In this document: piece after piece, positions 40,128 to 52,464 of the stretch | Position numbering within the stretch: position 1 is the stretch's first letter | Layout of the letters: each line of letters begins with the position of its first letter | NCBI GenBank assembly: GCA_900169235.1 | Contig: FWCC01000305.1 | Span: forward strand, 1 to 64,000 | Direction: 5' to 3' | DNA length: 64,000 nucleotides | Source: Zarea fungicola | Lineage: Eukaryota; Ascomycota; Sordariomycetes; Hypocreales; Cordycipitaceae | Translations under genes and position numbers: made by a program | The notes under the pieces: generated by a model | Database searches by the model: none | Told to the model about the DNA's origin: nothing | Seen by the model: only the letters and a program-made list of their open reading frames with translations

Positions 40128-42087
40128 GATTTAATCTGCCATATGAAAGAGAAAAAAATTATACATGTAATTTGCGCCAGATTTCTAGGAAAGGCATGAT
40201 AGAGATTGTTGCAGAGAATTAACTATGTGGACAATTTTTGTGGACCGGCAGCCGTCAGTCATGCCGGCCGTCTTGCCGGACCGAGGATAAGATCGATCCA
40301 GACTGTAGATGCTTCACTCCTCAGGATCGAAAGAATGGATTAAAATCTGCCATTCTTGATGAGGCATTTTTTCCTCGTATCTACTTACCACATTCGTATA
40401 AAGAAAAATTTCATCCTAACAGTGTTGAAAGTTTAGTCTCCGTATAGCCTCCGCCTGCCATGTGTCTTGGCGACAGGAACAGGCTCCGACAGCCGAGCAG
40501 GTTTTCTAGAAGCCAAATACTTGACTGTTTCAAAGTAAAGCAACCCACTGAAAGAAGACTAATGAAAAAAAAACAATGAAAACCGAAACTTAATACTCGA
40601 CAATAAAACAGGGTCAAAAGAAGCTGGCTGTCGGCGACACGACAACCATGTGGATTCGAGCGGGAAGGGGAGCGTGCGCACGGAGAAATGCCAATCCATC
40701 CAAACAAAAACTAGAAAACGAGTGAATTTTACAAAAAATAGACGACGCTGATCTGGCAGGCCTTCTGTATAGCCGACTGACTATACCAGATGGAGAAGCT
40801 CAACAGCGCAACGGCGTGGCACAGAGCCTCTTGCATCTGAGTCAAGGAAACAAGGTTGCGGCATCGTCGCCCACTCCAGCCAACTAGAGAGGGAGAAAAA
40901 GATAACAAGGCCCGTATGACCCGTTTTGCCCACCCGATTGATCCTAGTAAATAAAAAAAACGTGCGATGACCGAAGCGAGATCCGGAAGTGAGACAGTTT
41001 GGGTAGAGATGATGCCCAGGTGATTTCTTCCGTACTGTTGTGAACATGGTGAAGTAGTCATTTCTCGGCAATCAAATCAGCTAGAACAGGTACAGCAAGA
41101 AAAGAAGGGGGAAACAGAAAAAAAGAAGAAAATCATGGTAGATAAAAAAAGGGTTTCTATGTTGGTTGTTCCATGCCACGTGTACGGGAAACTTATTCAC
41201 GGCTTACACCAGAGCCCACCCATTGTTCTTAAACAAAGGCAGGAGTTTGCCAGGGCCAAAACTTTAATATTTCTGGAAATAATTCTCTCACACCAAACCC
41301 ACTTCTGCCTTGCTGCCAAGCACCCGATATCCGGTAGTCATTACTCAATTCTCACTGACAGACCCCGTTCCTCTCAGAATAGTCCACCAACCAGAGTCTC
41401 TCTACACAATGCCACCACGTGGAGAGGATCGACTAACAGGCCGTTCGGACAATGCAGCCACATCTGTACGCCAAAATTTCCATGATAGGAAGGTGGAACA
41501 TCTAATGTTTCCAGGACGATTCGTCAATGCCGAATAAAGCTACCAAAAATGGACAGAAGATTGGATTCTGTCAACGTGAATGGATGCTCAATACCGAGCC
41601 ACGTTGTCTGGCGCCGCGCTAGAAGGCTCTGCCCATGTAAATTCCGACGCTAACAACTGACATCCCACGCGTAAGCTATTACCCATTGTTCATGGTCTAG
41701 CCACTCAGCTTATTGGAAACAATGGTTCTCCTTCCATTTTCTCTTGCTCAAGATCGTGAGCACGTTATCTCGGTATTCGATTCATGGTAGGAATCTAGAT
41801 CCTGTGGATTAGCCATGTTTGCAAGTTGTTTGCGTGGAGCTCCGGGATTGCTTATACGTGAGAAAGGAAAAAACCATGACTCTGAAGATGTTATCAAGTT
41901 GACTGAGATACTCAAATCCTCGTGTATATAAACCCATTGAATCTTTCCAATATTTTGTCTGGATTATCTCTCAACTCATCTCATCAGCTCTTTCATCTTC
42001 CACTTCACTCTACATCCTACAATCTTATACACACTCTCCTCTTGTCTATACAAGTAAATACCTCCAATACATAAAACATTATTCACC
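40128..42087. other. divergent spacer, YIH1 and G1 peptidase promoters
   Basis: No coding sequence is supported. A TATA box at 41,925-41,932 and a CT-rich leader precede the peptidase gene. Confidence 0.6.
41925..41932 (+). promoter_or_regulatory. TATA box of the G1 peptidase gene
   Basis: TATATAAA lies 156 nt upstream of the ATG at 42,088. A pyrimidine-rich stretch with repeated TCATCTCA/CTCATC words lies between it and the start codon. Confidence 0.6.
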
Positions 42088-42957
42088 ATGAAGGCCTTCA
42101 CTGTTCTCTCCCTCTTTGCCGCCGCCGTCACCCAGGCTGCCTTTACCGATACCGCCAATGGCGTGACTTACACCGTCACCCACCTTGACGCCGATGGCTC
42201 CGAGCTCCCTGTCGAGCCAGGCCCCGTCATCGACGTCTCCAACCGCATGGCCCAGCGCGAATCCCGCCGCAAGGCCCGCGCCGCTGAGGCTGAGATCGAA
42301 AAGCGCTCCCAGACCTTTACCAACTGGTGTGGCGCCGCCAACCAGAGCCCCAATGGCGGAACCTGGAACCGCATCTCCGGCTCATGGACCGTTCCTGAGA
42401 TTACCCTTCGCCAGGGACAGTCCGCTTCTGACCAACCCTCGCTGGTGCAGTGGATTGGCATTGACGGCGATGGATGCGACAAGGGTGGCCTCATCCAGGG
42501 TGGTTCTGGCTCTCAGATCGACTCCACCGGCAAGCAGGTAAACTACGCCTGGTTCGAGTTCGTGCCCGCGCCCCTCCAGACCTTCAGCATGACCGTCAAC
42601 GCCGGCGACCAGATGAGCGGCCTCGTCACCTCGGACGGCGAGTACTCGGGCAACGTCACCATCACCAACGAGACCACCGGCCAGTCCATGAACTACTACT
42701 TCTCCAAGGGCGGCGCCGGCCTCTGCGGCGCCTCGGCCGAGTGGATCCTCGAGGACCTCACCGGCCTCCCCTCGGGCAACCTCCAGCCCTTTGCCAACTT
42801 CCCCGACAACCACTTCTCCAACTGCCAGGCCGCCACCACGGGCGGCCAGTGGTCCGGCCCCGGCAACAACGAGGTCAACATTGCCCAGAACGGCCAGACT
42901 CTGTGCACGGGTGCCATCTCGGGCAACTCGGTCTACGTCCACAGCACTGCCGCCTAA
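42088..42957 (+). CDS. secreted glutamic peptidase, family G1 (eqolisin)
   Basis: A single exon of 289 residues. The signal peptide is MKAFTVLSLFAAAVTQAA. A propeptide rich in Arg/Lys/Ala ends at a Lys-Arg pair (72-73), a likely Kex2 or self-processing site. The mature part opens SQTFTNWCGA and holds the G1 landmarks: WIGIDGDGC with downstream catalytic Gln137 in GLIQGG, and catalytic Glu218 in SAEWILED. Cys residues at 130, 213, 246 and 273 suit disulfides. Family members such as aspergilloglutamic and scytalidoglutamic peptidases are acid proteases insensitive to pepstatin. The protein is probably secreted for protein breakdown at low pH. The third positions of codons are markedly C-rich, as in highly expressed fungal genes. 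Confidence 0.95.
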   Translation: MKAFTVLSLFAAAVTQAAFTDTANGVTYTVTHLDADGSELPVEPGPVIDVSNRMAQRESRRKARAAEAEIEKRSQTFTNWCGAANQSPNGGTWNRISGSWTVPEITLRQGQSASDQPSLVQWIGIDGDGCDKGGLIQGGSGSQIDSTGKQVNYAWFEFVPAPLQTFSMTVNAGDQMSGLVTSDGEYSGNVTITNETTGQSMNYYFSKGGAGLCGASAEWILEDLTGLPSGNLQPFANFPDNHFSNCQAATTGGQWSGPGNNEVNIAQNGQTLCTGAISGNSVYVHSTAA

Positions 42958-43531
42958 GTTGGCCAATATGAAGAAGTTGAAGACGGAGAAAAATAAAGAA
43001 AGAAATCGAAAGAGAAGGAAAAAGGAAAAAGGAAAAAGAAGCATGCATAAAAAATGAAATGCACGAGACTACGACATTATATGACATTTACTTGATTTTA
43101 ATGATTGCACTTCCATGCCAACACACTTATAGACTTATAGACTTACAGACTATATATACACTTTGGATTTTAAATTTGACTACATTTGTTAGACAAGAAT
43201 GTGCTGGCCAGTCTCCACCACCAGTGATATCCTAACTAGTCTTTGAACCCCATTCTATTCTCAACTTGATGTTTAAAGTCAAATTGGCGCAGAAAAAGGA
43301 CACTGGCAGCAGCAGACTAAGTAAGATCCTTCGGCCAGTGAAAAAAAAGTGCATTGTAGTTGTATTTATGGCTCCACAGCTCACACAAGTTTATCAATTC
43401 TGGAGAAAAAACACATACATTGTAACAAACATTTATTGACTACACGTGCAGGACACGTCTAAAAATACCAGTCAATCGCAAGATGACAAGACAAACTTCT
43501 AACAGGGCTGTAGGTCTACAAATCCAACTCT
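42958..43531. other. convergent 3' region of G1 peptidase and VMA1
   Basis: A 574-nt spacer. An A-rich stretch (42,985-43,045) follows the peptidase stop codon. No coding sequence is seen. Confidence 0.6.
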
Positions 43532-45827
43532 TTACTCGTCCATGACTGACGCAAACTTGTCCGTCATCTTCTGGTGAATGGCTTCGTACTGCATCTTCTG
43601 TTAGCGCATCCATTCTGTCGTATAAAAAGAAAGAAAGAAAAAAAGTAGAAAAAAAATGTTAGGGACTCACCTTCTTGCTGACAACATCTTGTCCATCGCT
43701 GGGCAGCTCAAACTTGAGCTGGCGAAGCTGTCCCTGGAGATCACTCGTGGCCTCACGAACCTTGGCCCAGCTCTGGCCCTGAGAAATTACCTTCTGGGCC
43801 TCGTCGTGGAATCCAACCATCAGCTTCATCATCCACTCAGTCTTCCAGATGGGGCAGAACTGGTCGTAATCCGAGTATCCGTTTTGCTGCAAAAAGTCTT
43901 CCTTGACAAGACTGGCAATGTCTAGCGTAATCTTGTCAGGGTCAGACAGGGCGCTCTTTCCGACGAGCTGCACGACTTGTTCGAGCTCATCCGAGTCAGA
44001 CAAAAGCTGCTTGATGCGATCGCGCAGTCTGGGGAACTCGGGATATTCCTTTTCATAATATCTATCAAGAATGCCAGTGTACTTGCTGTATGAAAGGCTG
44101 GTGTTGATGGAAGGAAAGTGCTTGCGCTGGGCAAGCTTCTTGTCGAGACCCCAGAAGACTTGTACAATTCCGAGTGTGGAAGTGCAGACAGGGTCGGAGA
44201 AATCACCACCGGCAGGGGACACGGCACCGACGATGCTGACACTGCCCTTGCGGTCGGGAGAGCCAAGGGCCTGGACGCGACCGGCACGCTCGTAGAAAGA
44301 GGCAAGCTTGGCACCAAGGTAGGCGGGGAAACCCTGATCAGCGGGCATTTCTCCGAGACGACCAGACAGCTCACGCAGAGCCTCGGCCCATCGCGAGGAA
44401 GAGTCAGCCATCATGGCAACATCGAGACCTTGGTCACGGAAATATTCGGCCACTGTAATTCCGGTGTAGATGGAAGCCTCACGAGCGGCGACGGGCATGT
44501 TGGATGTGTTGGCAATGAGGGTTGTGCGCTTCATGATGGGCTCTTTGCGGCCGTCGACGTCGATTGTGAGCTCGGGGAAATCTTTCAAGACTTCGGCCAT
44601 TTCGTTTCCGCGCTCACCACTGCTGTTGTTAGAGCCATTCATTGCATTTTGGAAGCAAAAGTAACTTACCAGCCAACATAGACAATGACGTCGCTGTTGG
44701 AAAACTTGGAGACGGACTGACTAATGACAGTCTTGCCGCAGCCAAAAGCGCCAGGAATAGCAATGGTACCGCCCTGAACACCAGGGAAGAGAGCGTCGAG
44801 GACGCGTTGACCGACGATAAAGGGCTCCTCAGCAACGAGCTTCTCAGTCGAGGGTCGGGGGACTCGGACAGGCCATGACTGCATCATGGGGTATTCCGTC
44901 TTCTTTCCGTCGAATTCGACCTCTAGGATGTTTTCGGCGACATTGTACTCGCCCTTGGAGGCAATTTTGGTAATTGTGCCGCGCGCACGGGGAGGGAGCA
45001 GGATCTTGTGGACAGAGATGAAGGAGTTTTCAAAGACGGTTCCCCAGACGTCACCGCCGGTAATGTGGTCGCCAACCTTCTTGGTGGGTGTAAATTCCCA
45101 GAGCTTCTTGCGGTCCAGGGCCGGGACCGAGATACCGCGAGGAATGTAGATGCCCTTGGAGACGTCGGCAATAGCAGCCAGAGGACGCTGGATACCATCG
45201 TAAATTCCGTTTAGCAGACCGGGGCCGAGCTCGACGGACAGAGGCTTGCCAGTACGGAAAACTGGGTCGCCAACGGTTACACCAGCTACAGAATGTTAGG
45301 GAGAAAATAGCTGACGGCAATCCACGACATTTCATACCAGTTTCTTCATATACCTGGATGGTTGCCTGGTCGCCGTTGATTCGAATGACTTCGCCGGCGA
45401 GGTTATCGTGTCCAACGTTCACCTGCGACCGTTAGTGGGGCAGCTCAAGCAACGGACGGACAAGCGTCTACTCACCAATTCGTACATGGCAACTCCGAGC
45501 ATGTCTTCAGCGACAATAACGGGGCTGTAGAGTCGGGTTAGTGGATGTTTGGCTTGCGCGTCGAAAGCTATCGGGAGGGTGTGACAAACCCAGAGATGGA
45601 GTAAATCTTGCCTATGCAAAGGGTTAGCTATGAGGCATCCCGACCCAGCGGAGCATAATTCAACGTACCTTGACGCTTTTCATCATTGCTGTCGGTCTTT
45701 GCTTTCTAAAGTTGAGAGTATGATTAGTTTCCACGTCGCTGTGAGCTTCATTCTGTGGGAGTATCCGGCAAAAGACGCCCCGAGTTTGAAGGGCCGTAAT
45801 GAGGAGGAGAGGTCGTACCGGAGCCAT
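43532..45827 (-). CDS. vma1: V-type H+-ATPase catalytic subunit A
   Basis: Minus exons 5' to 3': 45819-45827, 45669-45705, 45590-45611, 45476-45524, 45338-45422, 44670-45285, 43671-44619 and 43532-43597 join in frame to 610 residues, normal for the family. Tiny 5' exons (9, 37, 22, 49 nt) encode [23 protein letters not shown] and [16 protein letters not shown] in sequence. The Walker A motif is [13 protein letters not shown], followed by [26 protein letters not shown] and a C-terminal helical domain. Subunit A hydrolyses ATP in the V1 sector that acidifies vacuoles and endosomes. No intein is present, unlike yeast VMA1. One donor (GTTTGT at 45,589) is non-consensus but required for frame. The upstream frame stays open for about 190 codons, which I treat as leader. 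Confidence 0.95.
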
Positions 45828-47725
45828 CTTGGATGATGCCGGGACGTGCGCGGCGTCGGGCTCGTGTGCGGGGATTTCGGTAGAAGCGGCAGATGAGGTA
45901 GGAAGAGGGACCCGGGATGACGATGGCGCGGGCGGTGTTGGAGGGCGATGCGGTGATGATGGTGGAGAGTCTTGCAGAGCAAGTTGGAGAGCTGCAACGG
46001 AGGGCAGCCTGGGAGGTTGAGGTGGGGCCGATGATGTAGCGGTTCCAGCGGTTGGAGGTCGCTCTTCAGTGTCTATGGCGTCGTCGCCTTCAGCGCCTTC
46101 AGTGGAGGCAGCGCCTGTCGCAACCAGTGGGCCGCCCAGCGAGAGGCCTAGGAAGGACGACGTACCCGGCACCGACAGCGAGGATAGCGGACGGGTAGGA
46201 CTTGACAGCGGCGAGGATTCTTGGGCAATTCTTTGAGCTTCGTTTCGGGCCCGTACCAGATCTAGGAGCGACGAGCGAGCCCTGAGCCGCGGTCTGAATC
46301 CAATTTGCATATAAACGGGAGCAGTATGGAGCCAGTGCCGAGTCGACCCAGCAAGTGAGGGTATCCGGCAGCCGGCTTGGGGGGAATGACAAGTATTCAC
46401 AGAGGGGAAAAAAAAAACAAAGAGGGATTGAGTTATTGCTTGTATAGATTCTTCAAGCTATTCAACAATTGATTCCCAGACAATGCCATGCGATTGATAG
46501 AATGGCGCCACCTGGATGCTGAGATGTCAGGGAGAAGACCATTCAAGCTAGGACACAAGGCTGGGAGGTGGGCCAAAAGCTGTCCTGCATGGCATGTATG
46601 CAGCCTGTGATACTGGGCGGCGTTGATAATAATTGGCGCGGATATACGGAGTCTGCTTGCTTGTCTTTTGAGTCGAAACGGTGATAGGCACTCGACAAAA
46701 TGCCCTCTCAGAAACTCTTTGGGAGCCAGGTACCGCAATGGAGAGGATAACCTTGCCATTTGCGGAGCCGCAAGGGAATCCATCAGGGATGTCATCAGAG
46801 CTAGATTGGGGTACATAAATTGCAGACTGGAGTGAATACACGTGCCTGCTTAAACATAAACGTAGAAGCACGCAAAGCTGGATGATTGCGCTGACCTTCC
46901 GAGTTACACCTCTACATGCACGCGTTTGCTTGGACTATCTAGGCATCGATGACTTTTACTGAAGACACAATCAACTTTATAATTCAGTCACTTCACGTTC
47001 GACTATCCAAATGTCTGGACACATGGCTGCAGCTCCTCAACTCAAGTCGCGTTTGCAGATGCCCAGCAGGCGTTCACAATGTTCATCGAAGTAATTCGAA
47101 AACTCACACTGCACGTAGCACTAACCAGTCAATTCCATCTGAACGATGACACATCCATTGTATCTCCTTCCTCACGTCGACCCTCAAGGAATCGAGCCGC
47201 AATGAAAGAAATAAAACTTGTCTCTGCGAAACAAACAAAGGTTCCAAAAATTCCTTTCCCGGATAAATCCAAAAAAGAGTGGTCTGTAATAGTTTTCAAC
47301 TAGCAAAATTCCTCTCTCAGCTTATCGCTTCACGGAGAAGGAAAACGCCCGTGCACTGGGATGGAGAGGAAAGGAAGAAAAGAGTAAAATGAAACGGGCG
47401 ACGCGAAGAATTTATAGCTGTGAGCTGGCCGAGAAAAAAAGCAGCCCTGGTGCCTGAGGCGTTGCGCACGGGCCAGGAAGAGAAATTAGATGACTCATCC
47501 CAATTTGGCAAGGTGCGTTTGGACAGGTTTTAGTGAGTCTTGGTCCCTGGACGGGCTGATTTCTAGCGCAGTGCTGCCTGCCGGCCGCCTATCTTCCCGT
47601 TGAAGCAGTGACTCTCAGCGCAGTGTGGCACTGATTCTAGCGCGGCTGGTGATGCAGCTTGCCGAGCCGGAGCCACTCACTCACTCAAGCTCCACCGTTT
47701 GCTATCGACATTACTTAGCACTCAC
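45828..47725. other. divergent spacer, VMA1 and ArgJ promoters
   Basis: From 45,828 to 46,400 the minus strand is GC-rich and open in the VMA1 frame, but looks like low-complexity Ser/Pro/Ala leader sequence. From 46,430 to 47,700 no coding sequence is supported. Confidence 0.5.
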
Positions 47726-49165
47726 ATGAGGCTTTCAACATCAACGAGTCAATTGCCATCCACCATGCGTTTTACCCGCGCGTACTCGAGCCTGAGTGGT
47801 GCCATCCCACCGGCCAAGGCCAAATATGTGCCTTCGACCGGTACCTATCCCAAGGGATTCCAGGCAGCTGGCGTTTTTGTCGGCGTCAAGCCTGGCAACA
47901 CCAGCAAGCCCGACCTCGCGCTCGTGACCTCTGATCGAGCCTGCTCCGCCGCCGCCGTTTTCACCAAGAACAAGTTCCAGGCAGCACCTGTGAGCTTCAG
48001 CCGCAAGCTCCTCCAAAACAAGGCCAATGCTGGTCTTCGAAGCATCATTGTCAACTCTGGCAATGCCAATGCCGTCACCGGTATCGGAGGACTTGAGGAT
48101 GCCGCCAGCATGGCCCAGACGACAGACCAACGGGTTGGGGCCGAGGACTCGACAATTGTGATGAGTACTGGTGTAATTGGACAGAGGTACTCATCGATTT
48201 TCTAGCCATGATGCCATCGATGATACCCATTGCTAACACACTGAAACAGACTGCCTATCCAAAAGATTGTAGACCACATTCCCATGGCCTGTCACAAGGC
48301 CGGTGACTCCCACAAGCATTGGCTCAACTGTGCCAAGGCCATCTGCACAACTGATACATTCCCCAAGCTCATGTCCCGTTCCTTTGAGCTGCCTTCCTCG
48401 CCTGGCATCGAGTACCGCATTGCGGGCATGACCAAAGGCGCCGGCATGCTGGCTCCCAACATGGCTACGCTGCTCACAATCCTGGCCACCGATGCCCCCG
48501 TCGCACCAGCCATCATGACCCCTCTTCTCCGCCACGCAGTCGACCGGTCTTTCAACTCTATTACAGTCGATGGCGACACGTCGACCAACGACACGGTGGC
48601 CCTGCTCGCCAATGGCGCCGCCGGTGGCCAGGAAGTTTCGTCGGAGCAGTCTGCTGACTACGACGCTTTCCGCACGGTTCTGACTGATTTCTCCGCCGAC
48701 CTCGCCAAGTACATTGTCCGTGACGGCGAAGGCGCCACAAAGTTTGTCACTATTCGCGTCGTGGATGCCGCCACAGAGGATGGCGCGCGCCAGGTCGCTC
48801 GCTCCATTGCGCTCTCGCCCCTTGTCAAGACGGCTCTCTACGGCAAGGACGCCAACTGGGGCCGCATCCTATGCGCCGCCGGCTACGCACTCATCACGCC
48901 CCCCACACACGCGCCTCAGGAGGTGGAGGACATTATCCCCGAAAAGACGAATGTGTCCTTTATCCCGACGGATGGGTCTGCCGAGCTCAAGCTCCTGGTC
49001 AATGGAGAGCCTGAGCAGGTGGACGAGGTTCGTGCCAGCGAGATTCTTGAAATGGAGGATTTGGAAATTCTCGTCCGCTTGGGAACTGGCGATAAGAGCA
49101 CGACACACTGGACCTGTGACTTTAGCCACGACTATGTCACAATCAACGGCGATTACCGCACATAA
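47726..49165 (+). CDS. argJ: ArgJ, mitochondrial glutamate N-acetyltransferase / ornithine acetyltransferase
   Basis: Exons 47726-48186 and 48250-49165 (intron 63 nt, GTACTC...AACAG, phase 2) give 458 residues. The Ser/Thr/Arg-rich N-terminus ([22 protein letters not shown]) is a mitochondrial targeting sequence. A second in-frame ATG at 47,765 would keep part of it. The ArgJ fold shows [36 protein letters not shown], and the self-cleavage site [11 protein letters not shown]227LL, where Thr227 becomes the catalytic nucleophile of the beta chain. [13 protein letters not shown] and the C-terminal TINGDYRT are intact. The enzyme transfers acetyl from N-acetylornithine to glutamate, recycling it in arginine synthesis. 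It diverges from VMA1. Confidence 0.95.
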
Positions 49166-49416
49166 ATACACCACGACCATTGGCGTTTTTCTTGGGTCTG
49201 AGTAGCATTTTTTATTGACATATTAAAAGACATATTTTAAAAAGTTCCCCAACTGGATATCGCTCTGCAGTCAACTTGCTTTTGCTACTCACAGTCTAGG
49301 TCGTTAATCGGCTTGCGCACATTACATCCGTCTCCCTCTTTACCGTATTTCAACACCACAACACCAAGTCAACATCACTATTTCCTAGGACCATCTATTA
49401 ATCCTTATTCTGGTAC

Positions 49417-51606
49417 CTATGCTCTGGCATTAAAATTCTTGCCATCAACGGCTGCCCTAAGGGACATGTCTTGCAACTTGATCAAAATGTCCTTATCAGT
49501 GGCCAGGTGCGCCAACAGCGTGCCGCTGACCGACGCACCACAGTCGTCGTGTGCATGGTCCTCATGGTGCACATCGCCCGCCAAGTTGCGCTTGCTACCC
49601 AGGTTGAAGCCAAAGTGCGGCTTCCAGCAGTTGCTCTCGGAGCGAGCGCCGCGCAACTGGCAAATCTCATTGTCCCGGCAGGCGTCCCTGCACTCCTGGA
49701 TCTCCTTCCAGCCGCGGCTCTTGCGGGCCAGGTACTCGTGGAACACGGTCGCGTTCCTCTCAAACAGCTCGGTGACGTTGTGCCAGAAGCCTGGCGATAG
49801 CTCCGCGCCTTCGGCCAGGGGCGGGCTGGTAGCCGCGCCGTACGCCTCCCGCGCCGAGTAGTACTTTTTCCACGCGGGGCCCTTGGTCTGGTACTCTGGG
49901 TCATTCATGTCGGCCGCGTACTGCACCACATCGAGCACGGCGTACGAGACGGGGTCGACCTCGTAGACGCGAAACGACGGCATGCCCGACGTCGGGGTGA
50001 GGGACGGCGCAATGTACGAGATGGCGCGGGCGCCCGCCTCGGTGCGCAGGTCATAGTCGTTGTAGTGAATCTCAAAGTGGTCGACGTGGGTGTGGCCGTA
50101 GAAGAGGGCGGAGATTGTGTCGCCGTAGCGGTTGACAATCGTGTCAAACGAGTTGGAGTACTCCTGGAGCGCGTCAATGTCGCCCATCGGCATGTGGCCG
50201 ATGATGAAGACGCGGTCATGGGCGCGCTCGGCAAAGTCGAGCTGCCTCGCGAGCCATTTCATCTGGTTGTTGGGATCATGGCCCATGGGGTGCCGATAGA
50301 GTTCAAAGTTCTTGCGGTAGTACATGTTGGTGTTGACGGATATGATGCGCAGTTTGGTCTTGGGATGCTTGGACGCATAACATCCAAACTCCTTCATGTC
50401 CTTCTCTGCGCCCGTTTCCATCCATTTCTTCCAGTGGTAGTTGAGCAATCGGTAGAGCCAGCTCGCATCCGGCCGCTCATTGTTGGGCGGGAAGAGGTTG
50501 ACAGGGCTCATCTCGTGGTTTCCAATGGTGGCATACACTCTTTTCATGTTTTTGTCCATCATTTTCATGGCCTCGTCGACTGCAAAGATGTCAGTTATGG
50601 TCTGTCTTGTCAAGTTCAAAATTTCAAAATGACGTACTGTCACGAGTGTTGGAAGGCTGAGATGTGTTCCAGATAGTATGATCGACAATATCACCAGTAA
50701 AGATGGCAAATTCAACGTCCGGAACCAGTTCATTGATAGCATCGTACATGCTGGATTCTAGATCGACAGGTGTGTCGCACTTATGATCACCGAAAAGGCC
50801 AGCCGGGTTCGGGGTCACTCCCGGCGCATCCTCCCCAATATAAGCACTGCCGCAACTGTTAGACCCAAGCTGTTTCAATGTCAATGGTTTGCGCGATAAT
50901 GGACTTGCCGGCAACAAATTGGCTTTTTGCATTGAGTATTGGAACCCACGGTGTACTGTCGGTCGACATGAATGTCGGAAAAGTGAACAATCTTGAGCGG
51001 CTTCTCCTTGCTAGGTACTTGGCGACTGGGCCTTTTACGAAGACGCGGGAGTTTGATGTACTGCTTTTTCACGGGAGGCACTTCACATAGACCAAGAATA
51101 GTACTACAGAGTATGCGGGATGTGTCCGAGGGTATCTCCATATTGCGAAGGATATCAGCAATGGTTGGCCCCTCACGGTGGACGACACCTTCACAGACGT
51201 CCGGGTCCTGAGTCTGTAGCACAAGCACTTGTCAATTTTCGTTTTCCACTTGATTTTTCCTTTTCACTATAATGAAGCAAACTTACACCAGAAAGTACAC
51301 AGAGGACTTGAACGGCATCGACAAAAGGTTCGTCCCCGACATCAGCAATACCTCTTAAAAGGTTCAAAATGCCCTGTTGCTCTCTTTGTTAGTTCATGGA
51401 AATAGTTGCAAGAAAAATGCAAACAGAAATCTCACCTGGCAAGCTACGCAAGTTGCGCCCTCCTGCAGTAGACTCCAAATGTCGGCCGCCAAGCTGAGTG
51501 TACCAGGGCCGACCTTGTCACTTGGTGGAGGTCTGCTCCCCTCCAACGACGCAGCAACGAGAGGCATAGCTGTTGCCAGCCACGGGAGAAAGGACCCGAC
51601 CCGCAT
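49417..51606 (-). CDS. secreted acid sphingomyelinase-like phosphodiesterase
   Basis: Minus exons: 51436-51606, 51287-51373, 50909-51213, 50638-50855 and 49417-50579 give 647 residues. A signal peptide is evident at about residues 1-19 (MRVGSFLPWLATAMPLVAA). A saposin-B-type domain (about 45-135) has paired Cys (CVACQ, VLCVLSG, LCSTILGLC). The calcineurin-like metallophosphoesterase domain has the metal motifs FSDIHVD, GDIVDH, GNHE, GHMPMGD and GHTHVDHFE, in family order. The C-terminal Cys-rich tail (CRDACRDNEICQLRG) suits an extracellular or vacuolar enzyme. The likely reaction is hydrolysis of sphingomyelin or a related phosphodiester; fungi make little sphingomyelin, so the real substrate is uncertain. 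Intron 3 (50856-50908) is best read as GC-AG with a GCAAGT donor. The frame stays open upstream of 51,606 to about 51,765, so the start could be further upstream. Confidence 0.9.
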
Positions 51607-52464
51607 ACTTGACAATTGAATTAAGTCCGGAATACGAGCACGCAGTCCTCTACTCCAGTGTCTTTGCCGGGAGATGAGAGGATTGAGTAGTGAATACAGA
51701 GTTGGCGCGGTAGGCTGTCTTTTATGTTGTTCTCGTGTCAAGTTAAGCTTCAGCCACAAAGCCATGCAGCTCTCTCTACTAGCGAGACAAGCTACAAGAA
51801 ACTAACTTAAATAGCTCTATGTATGACGTAGGCAATTTACAAGCTGATAGCTCGAAATTGGTGGGAAAAGGGATCAGAGCGAATTGTAGAGTCGCATCAT
51901 AGGTCCAACCACCCCACGACCACCCACCAAAAACCTAGTCCAGCCTGTATTGTTTTCGTGTACCCAATCAAACGCCGAAATATAGCATGATGCATTTATC
52001 GTGCTTTGTTACCCTAGGAGCGTGTCAAAGTCTAGTTCCGTAGCAGGTTACCAAAGACAACGTGAGGCTGACCACGTGCATCGACAATACTGACGTCAAT
52101 TATATGAAACGAGGCGCGTCAATATTTTGCGCTTGAGTAAGTGAATTGCGTGTTCTGCCCTTGAATCAAAACTTTCTTATTACAGTTTACTTTGAAATCG
52201 GCAAGGGACCCAATGATAGGCACTCAAAGGGGAAGCCAGAAGGCACCACTTTGGATAAGGTCGTCACTGGAATGTGTCTGGATGAGAGAAAAAAAAGCTT
52301 TTATACTCTTGGCCGCCATGTAGCCGAGTTTCAAAGGCTCAAGATAAGAAGAAATACATAGTAATTTACAAATATTGTGATACAAGAGCAAGACCGTTCG
52401 AGGCTGCTCAGCGCAGACATGTAACGAGACGTGCAACTTTGGCATGCCATTGATCAATGCCGAC
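51607..52464. other. intergenic between sphingomyelinase-like gene and PET127
   Basis: An 858-nt spacer holding the promoter of the sphingomyelinase-like gene and the 3' flank of PET127. No coding sequence is supported. A small PET127 3' exon could lie at its right edge (see findings). Confidence 0.55.

Noticed and set aside
42382..43044. 220-codon minus-strand frame
   Set aside because: Antisense to the G1 peptidase gene; an effect of its C-rich third codon positions.
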